A DNA stretch of 64,000 nt. Source: Actinernus sp. WN-2022 (Eukaryota > Cnidaria > Anthozoa > Actiniaria > Actinernidae). The translations under genes and the position numbers were made by a program. The stretch spans positions 151,086,344 to 151,150,343 of the forward strand of contig JAOWCC010000577.1 of NCBI GenBank assembly GCA_030867875.1, in the 5' to 3' direction. Positions within the stretch are counted from its first letter, which is position 1. Each line of letters opens with the position of its first letter. Shown here piece by piece: positions 55,639 to 64,000 of the stretch. The notes under the pieces were generated by a model. It searched no databases and was not told where the DNA came from. It was given only the letters and a program-made list of their open reading frames with translations.

Positions 55639-56093
55639 AGGGAGCTGTCATTAATTACTGGGGGGGGGGGGGGGGGTAAATTTAGGGGGAGGGCTAAGAT
55701 TTTTTGGGCTTCGATTTGGGGAGGGTCAAACATTTTTGGGCGCCTGTTTTAACAATGAAACTTTTACAATATTCTTAGGCTACTTCAATCGACCATTCAG
55801 CTCCACCTTGGAAATGTCCCTTAACCAGCAATCGGCGCGTGCTGGATGCTGCTAATGGCAACGTTCGAGACCTCAAACATTCTGCTTGATAGCGAGGTTT
55901 TTAGGAGTAAAACAAAAGAAATGATTTCCTCTTTTGTTAAAAAGAGACGTCATTTTTTTATGTTTTGGGGAGGGCCAAGATTTTTTGGGCTGATGTTTTG
56001 GGGAGGGCCAACATTTTTGGGTCCTCGTTTTAGATATTTTACCGGCCGTCCCCCCCCCCCCCCCCCCCCCCCAGTAATTAATGACCGCTCCCT
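55639..56093. mobile_element. MITE with long G/C homopolymer ends (455 bp)
   Basis: Left AGGGAGCTGTCATTAATTAC then a 17-20 G run; right a run of about 22 C then AGTAATTAATGACCGCTCCC. The interior repeats GGGGAGGG(C/T)(C/T)AA and TTTTTTGGGC blocks. No coding content. Confidence 0.8.
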
Positions 56094-56145
56094 TATACAT
56101 CTTCAATATCGTCGTGGAAATGTTAACTGGGCCTTTGACCATGGT

Positions 56146-56424
56146 TAATAGAGGGGAATGGTTAGGAAACCCGGAAAACTTCGAAGCTAGGGGATAAAGG
56201 CGCTGCGATTTAGGTTGGAAGGGGGGATAAGATAAACATTGTCAACTCGGCTCGGTCGATCATAGTTCATTAGCGTCCTGTACAACTGAACCCACACGTT
56301 ACTATTATTGGCTGATTGATTAACATTTCCAATATCTGTTGTGTTATGTGCACGGTTGCGGTTGAAAAAAGAAAAAGACATAACAAAGAAAGTGGCTGGG
56401 TTTCATGACCATTCCCGTCATTAA
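56146..56424. mobile_element. MITE, copy 2 of the 44993 family (279 bp)
   Basis: TAATAGAGGGGAATGGTTAG left end, GACCATTCCCGTCATTA right end, and the same internal blocks as 44993-45275 in the same orientation. The two copies differ by scattered substitutions and small indels. Confidence 0.8.
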
Positions 56425-57239
56425 GTAAGAGTACCATACCCGGCGAGAACCGAAGGTTCGAGGTACATTGTATGAAACTGACATCATATTTGGCGAGGTT
56501 TTCTCAAATAGAAAGGTGGTTTAAAACTGAGTTATAAACTTCCCTGTAACAGTTATAAACCTCGGATTTATGATTTAATTAGTCTATTGTTGAACGGGTT
56601 TATACCAGAGTTTCACCCTCTATGAAGAACAACGAACTGGCCTGTGTCAAGTGTACAATTGATGGATGACATCTAATCTAATACTAAATCGTATCTGAAG
56701 TGTAACCTATTTACAAAACTGTTCTTAAAGCTCTGTGTAAACCCTGGGCCTCTGGCTACTCTTATGTCCTCAATTATAGGACACTTTCTTTGTATTTATT
56801 CAGAGGCCAGGCTTTAGGTTTTTCACAAAGGATATTGCGCTATTCACTTGCATGATACAGAATCAATATTAGTGATAAAAATGTTTGACCTGGTGTACAC
56901 TTTACTGACCTTGATTGTAAAGAACGCAGTTATCTCACGTCCAATTAAACTAATCCAGGATCAAGGTAATCCGGCTTTAGTTTGATTTGCTAACTCGTTG
57001 ATTACTGATTCGGGATTCAAAACATTGCTTGATGAGGAATGAGTAGTACGTTTCTACTTGTAATCTTAGAATAACGAAAGACATCTGATAAAGAGAACCA
57101 ATATTCTCGGTAGGAGGAGAAAACTTTAGGACTTCGAGGAACTCCGACCAGTGGCACAATCCGAAGTCACATAGGTAAACTGTGCGCTGTCAGTTACCAA
57201 GCCAGCATAAGAGTAGTATACAAATGACAGTTCTGCAAC

Positions 57240-57480
57240 TGGAATACTGAGTCTATTGTTCTCGCCGGAATAGCCGGCCTATTGTTCTCCCCGATGAGTC
57301 ATCACGTCCGGTATACATTATTTGGCATATCTATTGTTCTCTCCGGCGCCTTATTGTTCTCTTGCGATACCCCCGATTACATCATCGCTTGCGTTTTCGG
57401 AAAAAGCCTCTCAAATCCACTCTCAAGCGATGACAAAATCGGATCGCTAATGGTTTGAATGGCCTATTGTTGGAAGCATG
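57240..57480. repeat. Cluster of CTATTGTTCTC words
   Basis: CTATTGTTCTC(C/G) or a close variant occurs at least five times between about 57253 and 57362, separated by CCGG-containing spacers. It looks like a decayed short-period repeat. Confidence 0.45.
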
Positions 57481-57884
57481 TTAATTCGCCTCACTTTAAA
57501 TAGCGCGCGGAGGGTTTCAAAGGATTACGGTACAATAGCGCAAGGATTTGACAGTAAATAAACTCTTTCAAAGAAATTATGGCCTTAAATGTGCTAATTA
57601 ATTCACCATGAATTTATTTTTATTTTCAGAAGGTTTATTTAGATAAACTCTGACATTACCACTTGAATGATAAATTGTGATTGAGTCATTCCAAGCGCTT
57701 TTAAAGTTCAGATCAGAGAGAAAATCACTTTGATGTTTAATAAGCATACTTTATTGTTAAACCACAATACAGCGTTCGTATAATAATCAGATATCTAGAA
57801 AAAAATAATACACTGATTTTGGATCAAGATGTCAGTGTTCAGAGTCAGAAAGTTCATTATCGCTCGGTTCAAAGACTGACTATT

Positions 57885-57948
57885 CGATTTCATAGACATA
57901 GAACTTCGATTTCATAGACATAGAACTTCGATTTCATAGACATAGAAG
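57885..57948 (+). repeat. 22-bp tandem repeat, three copies
   Basis: The unit CGATTTCATAGACATAGAAC (plus TT) is repeated almost perfectly three times. Confidence 0.9.
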
Positions 57949-58092
57949 TGATGAAGTAATCCACAGCCCTGCAGTGACGTTTAATAAGTCATGCCACGCA
58001 GAAACTTGGTAACGCAATCATTCTTTGCTACCTAAAGGTAATGTTCAGTTAATTTGAAAATATTGTTCTGCTATTGCTCGATTTATTTAATC

Positions 58093-58388
58093 TCGACTCT
58101 CGACCTGGGACTCTCGACCTGGGACTCTCGACTCTAGCTCTCGACCTGGCACTCTCGACTCTCGACCTGGTACTCTCGACTCTCGACCTGACACTCTCGA
58201 CTATCGACCTGGTACTCTCGTCTCTCGACCTGGTACTCTCGACTCTCGACCTGACACTCTCGACTCTCGACCTGGTACTCTCGTCTCTCGACCTGGTACT
58301 CTCGACTCTCGACCTGACACTCGACTCTCGATCTGGTACTCTCGTCTCTCGACCTAGTACTCTCGACTCTCGACCTGACACTCTCGAA
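58093..58388. repeat. CTCTCGACCTG minisatellite (about 300 bp)
   Basis: An array of CTCTCGACCTGGTA, CTCTCGACCTGACA and CTCTCGA units in a higher-order order of about 45-65 bp. The TCGA core makes the array partly palindromic. Open frames across it on both strands are by-products of the repeat. Confidence 0.9.
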
Positions 58389-58575
58389 TCCACAGAAAAT
58401 ACCTCGGACCATAAAGGCAGTGGAACAGCCTACATGCGGAGGTGGGACAGTCACCACTCTGGACTCCTTCAAAAGGGGTGTCTGTGTGCTGTTGCACTAA
58501 ATTTTAATATCTTAGTGCACCACCGACTGTGTACCGAGAACATAAGCCTCGAATAGAGGGCGTGCTCGTATCCAG

Positions 58576-58757
58576 GAAGAAGAGGAAGAAGTGGGAGAAG
58601 AGGGAGAAGGGGGAGAAGAGGTAGAAGAGGTAGAAGAGTAAGAAGAGGGAGAAGAGGGAGAAGAGGGAGAAGAGGGAGAAGAGGGAGAAGAGGGAGAAGA
58701 GGGAGAAGAGGGAGAAGAGGGAGAAGAGGTAGAAGAGGAAGAAGAGGAAAAAGAGGA
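58576..58757 (+). repeat. Polypurine minisatellite GAGGGAGAA
   Basis: About 180 bp of nearly uninterrupted purines on the plus strand, mostly a 9-bp GAGGGAGAA unit with GAGGTAGAA variants. Mirror-symmetric purine tracts of this length can form triplex (H-DNA) structures. Confidence 0.9.
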
Positions 58758-59429
58758 ACGAGGTTGGGCCGGTGTTTCAAAGTAGCCGCCCCCTGATGCT
58801 ACATGACGTCTTCACGCATCAGTGAATTAACAGCTGTTAAAAAGTAACCAATCAGAGCGAAGTACAATGTAAATATTTGACTGTTCCACGTGAGATTGTC
58901 TTGGTCGCCTGAATGTATGGATCGGCAGAAAGTACCGCAAAAAGTGCGTAGAGTTTTAGTGAATTTAACAATGCATAATTTCTGCCGTTCTTCTTAGAAC
59001 CGTATTTCTACGGAAAATCTGTACGAAGTCTCTGATCGGGATGGCAGTCGCGGCAGCGTAAAGCGTATAAAAGTTATTTTTCGATCCACTCACCTCGATC
59101 AAACACGTTTGCGTTGAACCCCAAGTGCGACAACGAGCTTCGCTTTGACAGCTTGCAATCACATGGGAAGCCATGACGTCACAAGTAAAACTCGCGTTGT
59201 GATTGGTTTCGCCGGTTTCGCTTCAAATCACATGATACGCAATGACGTCACGAGTTACAGTCACATCACCTTACACTACAGATCGGTCGAGATTTTTTCT
59301 GCCTGCTCTATTCACGCATCGGCTCTATGATGCTGACGCCTCGCAGCCTCGCGTCTTCGCTCGGCTGACTCGTTGGTAATAATCGCCGTGACCCCATAAA
59401 ACGCACCAATACCCACGATTGCCCTCATC

Positions 59430-59504
59430 TGACTTCATAGCTCAGTTGGTAGAGCGCCAGACATGCAACCTGGAGGTCGTTGGGTTCGAGTCCCACTTGG
59501 GTCA
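59430..59504 (+). repeat. tRNA-like sequence, probably a SINE head or tRNA pseudogene
   Basis: TAGCTCAGTTGGTAGAGC (A box) and GGTTCGAGTCC (B box) at tRNA spacing; ends TGACTTC/TGGGTCA pair at six of seven positions counting two wobbles. Anticodon loop CATGCAA would put TGC at 34-36 but position 33 is A instead of the near-invariant T, and pair 31-39 is A-C. A functional gene is doubtful. Confidence 0.55.
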
Positions 59505-59639
59505 GAGATTTTTCTCTTTCCCTCGTAGGGCGTGCACACATAGCACTACAGCATACCACTTTACATCACATTCTTTACACCTACTAGTGCTACGCGGCAA
59601 ACATGATTTCATATCATAACTACATCTACTCTGAAACAC

Positions 59640-59895
59640 CGACCTTCCGGGCAGGCTCTCCTCACGCACTCGCCTCCGCCTCGCTCGGGTCCGGGCCTCG
59701 CTCGGCCCACAGGTAACCCAACATTTCCATCCTCCCGAAAAAAACCTGCGAGCTTTTTCCACTCGCTCGGGTCCGGCCCTCGCTCGACCCACAGGTAACC
59801 CAACATTTCCAACCAACCCGAAAACTGATTTCCGAAAAAACCTTAGAGCTTTTTCCACCCAACCCGAAAACTAATATTTCCGAAAAAACCTGAGA
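59640..59895. repeat. Tandem repeat of about 85 bp, two and a half copies
   Basis: Blocks CTCGCTCGGGTCCGG, CCACAGGTAACCCAACATTT and CGAAAAAACCT(G/T)(C/A)GAGC recur in order at about 59677, 59763 and (partial) 59850. Confidence 0.8.
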
Positions 59896-60759
59896 GCCTG
59901 TAAGCAGGCTATATCACAGGTCGCGTCGGTACTTATTCACACAGATTTGTGTTTCTACTAAAAGATACGTTCCAGTTTTGCTATTTAATGTTACAGTTTG
60001 TGTTCACTTGAAATAAAGGTAATGTCATATTGAGAAACGAAATAAGCGCCACCCCCCGCTAATTCGAGAATTTACGGTGTATGGAGGGACAAACGGTTAC
60101 GGTATTCTTCATACGTCACTAATATTCATAACTGCAACATCAGTCAGTTAGACTTTCTCAAAGTCCTTCTTAGCCCCCCGCACGAAGGACTTTTCCCACT
60201 TGCAGCGCACCAAATTTACCAGTTGATTTTTCAACCGGAGGCGTGGCTTATGACGTACTAAGATTTGCCCAATCACAAAGCATCAATTCTTCAGGCATTG
60301 TATGTTGACGTGTCAAGTCAGTCGACCGTGGATGTGGTATTTACAATTTAAGTGTACTCAGAAAGAGTTTGTCAAAGGCGCGAAATGTAAGCTCCGCCCC
60401 TGAAACGTGTTTTCGCGCCAAAACATAATCTCCCGATTCAAGTGAAACAAGTCGAACTCGCCTCTCGCTTCGATCCTCGCGCTCGCTTTTTGACCCAGGA
60501 ATCGCTTACCCAGTGACTCAGCGAGTTCGTCTTGGAGCAAGTCTACATAATCAGTATGCGCTCCCGACTTCAACCACAGGAAGCCCAGGCTTGAATTGTG
60601 TGGTCAATATTATAAGACTTATATTAAAGGCTTTCTATTGGAATTTGCGATTTGTGAAATACCTCTGATCGAAACTGTACTCTTGCTTGCTGGGCTTCCT
60701 GTGCTTTAACCACAGGCAGCCCACCCGCGCTTCAACTGAAAAAAAATATTGGCGGCGCG

Positions 60760-61140
60760 GTTTATATCCCTTGTGCGCATGTGCATCCACACCGCGGCAA
60801 AACGTCATGCGCATGCGTGTTTGCTATATCTTGTCGGCGTGCGGCCGCCCCCAGTTTCCCGCGAAAACTGAAATGAAACAACAGGCAAATGCCGTGATTT
60901 TAAAATTTCTGATTAAAAGTACCATTTGTGAACTGTTTTCTCAAAAAATATTAAGAAAACTACTTAAAAGCTAAGCCTAAGACTTGAACAGGTTGAAGTT
61001 TTCTTAATTTGTGATTCACTGTGAGTTTACCATGGAGTTTACTAAGTTATAAAATTATTTACTAAAAAAGTTGAAACCCTCGGTAGTTTGTATTTGATAG
61101 CAGAGCCTTCGTTATTTTGGCCAGCGGAGCATACCGTTTT
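60760..61140. repeat. Dispersed repeat, inverted partner of 48957-49270
   Basis: Reverse-complement match over TTTTGCCGCGGTG-type and AACAGGTTGAAGTTTTCTTA blocks, ending TTGGCCAGCGGAGC. It sits just upstream of the helicase-like exon and could contribute to its promoter. Confidence 0.65.
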
Positions 61141-61373
61141 GCCGCGGTGCAACGTGCATCAGTATCTGAGGCGACACTTGCCTTTGGCTTTGGACAGTTC
61201 ATGAACAACGTTCTCGATTAAAATGGGAAGAGAATCAAGTACGGAGCAAAATGCTTGTTTAAACTGAGGACAAATTTGCCGTATTTCTTGCTCTTTTATA
61301 ACAGATAATTCCAAGAAATGCTTGGAATTACATTCTATTAATTTTGCATCCGCCGACCCATCCGGACAATCAC

Positions 61374-61706
61374 ATGGAAGATAACAGAAAACGTACTTCG
61401 GGGTATCCATTTTGGCAATGGAAGCACAAAGCGAAGAACCACAAAGTCAAAGAAAAGGGTTCAAACTCTTGTTCGAGCGTAGAGGGTGGTGTTGACCTCC
61501 CCCCTGTCAGGTGGAAACAACATTCAAACGAGCTTGATGACGATGGCGAGGGAGTGCAGCTTTCTCCCCAACAAAGATATGTACTGGACCTGATATGCCA
61601 GGGAAAGAATGTGTTTTACACTGGCAATGCTGGTACGGGGAAGACAACACTACTCAGGGAGATTGTGAAATATGCTCCCAAGGACCAAACATTTGTGACA
61701 GCTTTG
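61374..61706 (+). CDS. PIF1-like DNA helicase, first visible coding exon (partial)
   Basis: From the ATG at 61374 the frame gives 111 residues before a GT donor (GCTTTG/GTTAGT). The N-terminal 70 residues are basic and low-complexity. The motif block LSPQQRYVLDLICQGKNVFY then TGNAGTGKTTLLREIV is the Q-motif-like/Walker A region of PIF1-family 5'-3' helicases. The exon ends in FVTAL, just before the family's next conserved block, which must lie in a later exon. I could not find that exon before 64000. The frame is also open upstream of the ATG, so this might be an internal exon. Host gene versus Helitron- or virus-derived helicase cannot be decided here. Confidence 0.7.
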
Positions 61707-61820
61707 GTTAGTTACAGCCTACCATGCGAGCAGAGCCTTCTTGAGCCTTCTTTACCCTTCTTCAACTCCACGAAACGAGAAAGACTCAAAGAGGCTCTGC
61801 AGTATTCGTGCTGTTTTCGT

Positions 61821-62752
61821 ACATGCATCAATGGTTTGCCCAAGATTCTGGGCGACTCAAGCCTGTTAAACCGGTTTATAAGCATGCAGTAATTTTTTAA
61901 TGCTGATCTATTAAAGTCGTCTGGGAACGATTGCAGAATACCCCACCACTTGGTTCATTAATAATGCATTTTCTCAAATTCTCATACAAACCTTCTAAAA
62001 ACCTAACCCTGAAATTCAAATAAATCTTACCCATTTTCAACCCCAAATCATTCATAGAACGAGTCTAAAAACACCTGAGCTAAATGGATAATTTTGCACA
62101 ATTTGTAAGGACTTTTCGAGTGATCTTTCGAAGTGGTGGGGTATTCTGCAATCTAGCCAGTCGTCTGGAGACCGCTTAGACGTATAAACACGAGACGCAT
62201 TGTACTTGGACGCACTTAGCCAGTCAGGGTTTATTGGAAAACGATTTATGAAAGGGGTAACCATTTCTCCACCATCACTTGTTCATCTGGGTTTCCTTCT
62301 TGCCATGCGTTTTGGCTTATGGGCACATCACCCAAGACAAAAGAGTTTTCGCCAGTTCCATACCCTCGTCCATACCCTCATCCATATTCTCTAGAAGACA
62401 TTCCTTTCATTCATTTTTTTTCTCTCAGTTCTTGTCGACTCTGGGAAAAAGACTTCCAAAACTGCAGTGATGGCTCCACCATTATCAGTGACATACCGTA
62501 AACGATCATTCATTATTTTTTTGCGCCAGTCGTCCGGTAGTATCCAGTCTCTTCTGAGAATAGTACCCAGTTTCTTTTTAAGAAAATCGTGGTATTTTAT
62601 GTGTCGCAGTCCAAACTTATGCATCCTGTTTTTATATCAGTCGCACTTAGCTCAGGTGTGGTCATCAGCATAAAATAAATTGCTGCATGCTGCTTAAACC
62701 GGTTTAACAGGCTTGGCTCACCCAGAATCTTGGGTGAACCGTTGATGCATGC
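61821..62752. mobile_element. Nested foldback element (about 930 bp)
   Basis: Outer arms of about 75 bp (CATGCATCAATGG, CCCAAGATTCTGGG, AAACCGGTTTA) are imperfectly complementary to 62677-62752. Inside lies a perfect 22-bp inverted pair, 61930-61951 and 62131-62152 (ATTGCAGAATACCCCACCAC...). Minus-strand frames (62391-62624) have no recognisable transposase motif. Confidence 0.7.
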
Positions 62753-62900
62753 TCTTAGGCCTATATAAAAACAACATGAATACTGCAGAGCCTTCTTTTC
62801 TTCTTTTCTTTTCTTCTTGCTTTTTGTGGGGAATCAAAGAAGGCAGTGCTTGCAGGGTAGTACAGCCCATGAGTACAGTTATGTACTATTTACAATATGA

Positions 62901-62975
62901 GTGGCAATGTTGTATCGGCTATACAATGGCAAGCCGCTTTGGTGAGCCATTGTATATCCAATACAACATTGCCAC
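62901..62975. repeat. Hairpin with about 30-bp stem
   Basis: GTGGCAATGTTGTATCGGCT and ATACAATGGC are mirrored by GCCATTGTAT and ATCCAATACAACATTGCCAC with a 13-15 nt loop. Confidence 0.8.
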
Positions 62976-64000
62976 GAATATTGTAATGTAGTTATGATAT
63001 GCACTACATAAAATTTGAAGTTGCTATTGATGTAGGATGCATTAGTTTCTCACAAAAACAAAGACAGTGTGTTTGCAATAAAAGAGCAGAACGTAACATG
63101 CAGAAAAACAGGTCCCACATGGAAGAGATGGTGTGTACATAATAAGAAAGCAGATGTACTTTGTCATTTCACCCATCCCAGGATGGGGGAAGTCAGTGAT
63201 CAGTCCTCATACTAATGCAAGCATGTTAGTATCCTGTATCATTCCATACAGGATTCTAGTTGACTTATAGTTAGTACTCTGTGTCATATGATACAGAATG
63301 CTTAAATAGGGCTTATTATAATTCTGTATCATTTGATACAGAATACTAATAGGCTAACTAGATTTACAGTGTATCCATGTGACCAAAATGCTGGGTCTGG
63401 ATTGGCTAGTACCCTTATGAATTATTAATGAATATTATAAATATTAATACAGTTGAACCCAACAATTAATATGGACCACAAAAAGTGTCCATTAAGTGAG
63501 GGTGTTTGTAAAGCAGGGTTTGATTTAGGTGTGGCACTGTATGCTACTAAGGGTTGGGTTAGGCTATAGGGGTTCACAGGTAAATGAGTTTTCACTCACT
63601 GAGGGCTAGGGTTCCCAGATAAACAACAAGTTCTCACTGGCCTAGGGCTAGGGAAAATAAACAAAGAGTTCTTACTGGACATTTACCTGATATAAGCAGA
63701 ACCTGGTTTTGCAGCCTGGGGTATTCTGCAAGTTATTAAAACCAGTTTAACAAAATTGAATCAGTTTAAAAAATCTAACCAGATTTAAAAAAATTGAACC
63801 AGTTTAAAGTTTAATTGAACCATACCATATAGGCAGAGTCGCATATAATGGCTTTCGTTATAACAGTTTGAAGATTTTATTGTATTCTTGACATAGTGCT
63901 TCATCCATAAAATTAAATGTCCGTTTCAAGAGATTGACAACACATATCAGATGTGAAATTTACGTGATTTTGATGGAAATGCCTGATTAAACATGACCAC

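Larger units (their letters stand above)
61707..64000. other. Intron or intergenic region after the helicase exon
   Basis: Apart from the foldback at 61821 and the hairpin at 62901, it has several copies of CTGTATCAT(T/A)(T/C)GATACAG-like palindromes (63218-63360), a single CAGTTGAACCC-type end at about 63449, and runs of AACCAGTTTAA near 63740-63810. No further helicase motif was recognised. Confidence 0.5.

Noticed and set aside
55846..56148. 100-codon frame ending in a proline run
   Set aside because: It is produced by the G/C homopolymer ends of a MITE.
58049..58780. Long frames encoding Ser/Arg-rich and Leu/Pro-rich repeats
   Set aside because: They are direct translations of the CTCTCGACC and GAGGGAGAA minisatellites.
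59430..59504. Functional tRNA-Ala or tRNA-Cys gene
   Set aside because: Position 33 is A, the anticodon stem has a mismatch and the acceptor stem is weak; a tRNA-derived repeat is more likely.
61159..61410. Minus-strand 83-codon frame overlapping the helicase start
   Set aside because: No recognisable domain, and it lies opposite the better-supported helicase exon.

Overview
The window looks like animal nuclear DNA, most likely from a marine invertebrate such as an anthozoan cnidarian. The evidence is AT-rich sequence, GT-AG introns, many short inverted-repeat transposons, non-LTR retrotransposon remnants, and a receptor-independent protein tyrosine phosphatase gene spread over 35 kb. Species assignment is inference.

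Bases 1 to about 12193 are most of a Polinton/Maverick (adintovirus-like) element that runs off the left edge. It carries a protein-primed family B DNA polymerase, a retroviral-type integrase, an FtsK/HerA-type packaging ATPase, a penton-like minor capsid protein, a probable double jelly-roll major capsid protein and several small or orphan proteins, most with hydrophobic segments. All complete reading frames are open. The genes are packed like a virus genome: two divergent pairs share 34-43 bp AT-rich gaps with near-palindromic TATA/TTCAAC signals, two convergent pairs overlap by 4 bp at their stops, and several co-oriented genes overlap. No adenain-type maturation protease was seen; it may lie to the left or be absent. 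The right end carries 71-bp tandem repeats and a 15-bp inverted repeat ending in ACTACT, and abuts half of a short host transposon whose full copy lies 2 kb away.

Bases 12194 to 14810 are host intergenic DNA with small foldback elements. From 14811 to 50035 (+) I assemble a 21-exon, 886-residue FERM-domain tyrosine phosphatase of the PTPN14/PTPN21 (Pez/PTPD1) type: FERM domain (exons 1-10), acidic low-complexity linker (11-14), catalytic domain (15-21). All exon phases match. The HC(x)5R loop and WPD loop are intact, but the first Q-loop glutamine is alanine, and the linker is short with no PPxY motif. The introns hold two retrotransposon remnants and more than a dozen foldback/MITE elements, several with clear target duplications (TA, TTAA, an 8-bp repeat).

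Bases 50036 to 61373 are repeat-rich intergenic DNA: foldback elements, tRNA-like sequences, minisatellites, a long polypurine tract and G-rich DNA. At 61374 begins what looks like the first coding exon of a PIF1-like helicase (Walker A present), followed by an intron containing a nested foldback element; the rest of that gene is not seen before the window ends.
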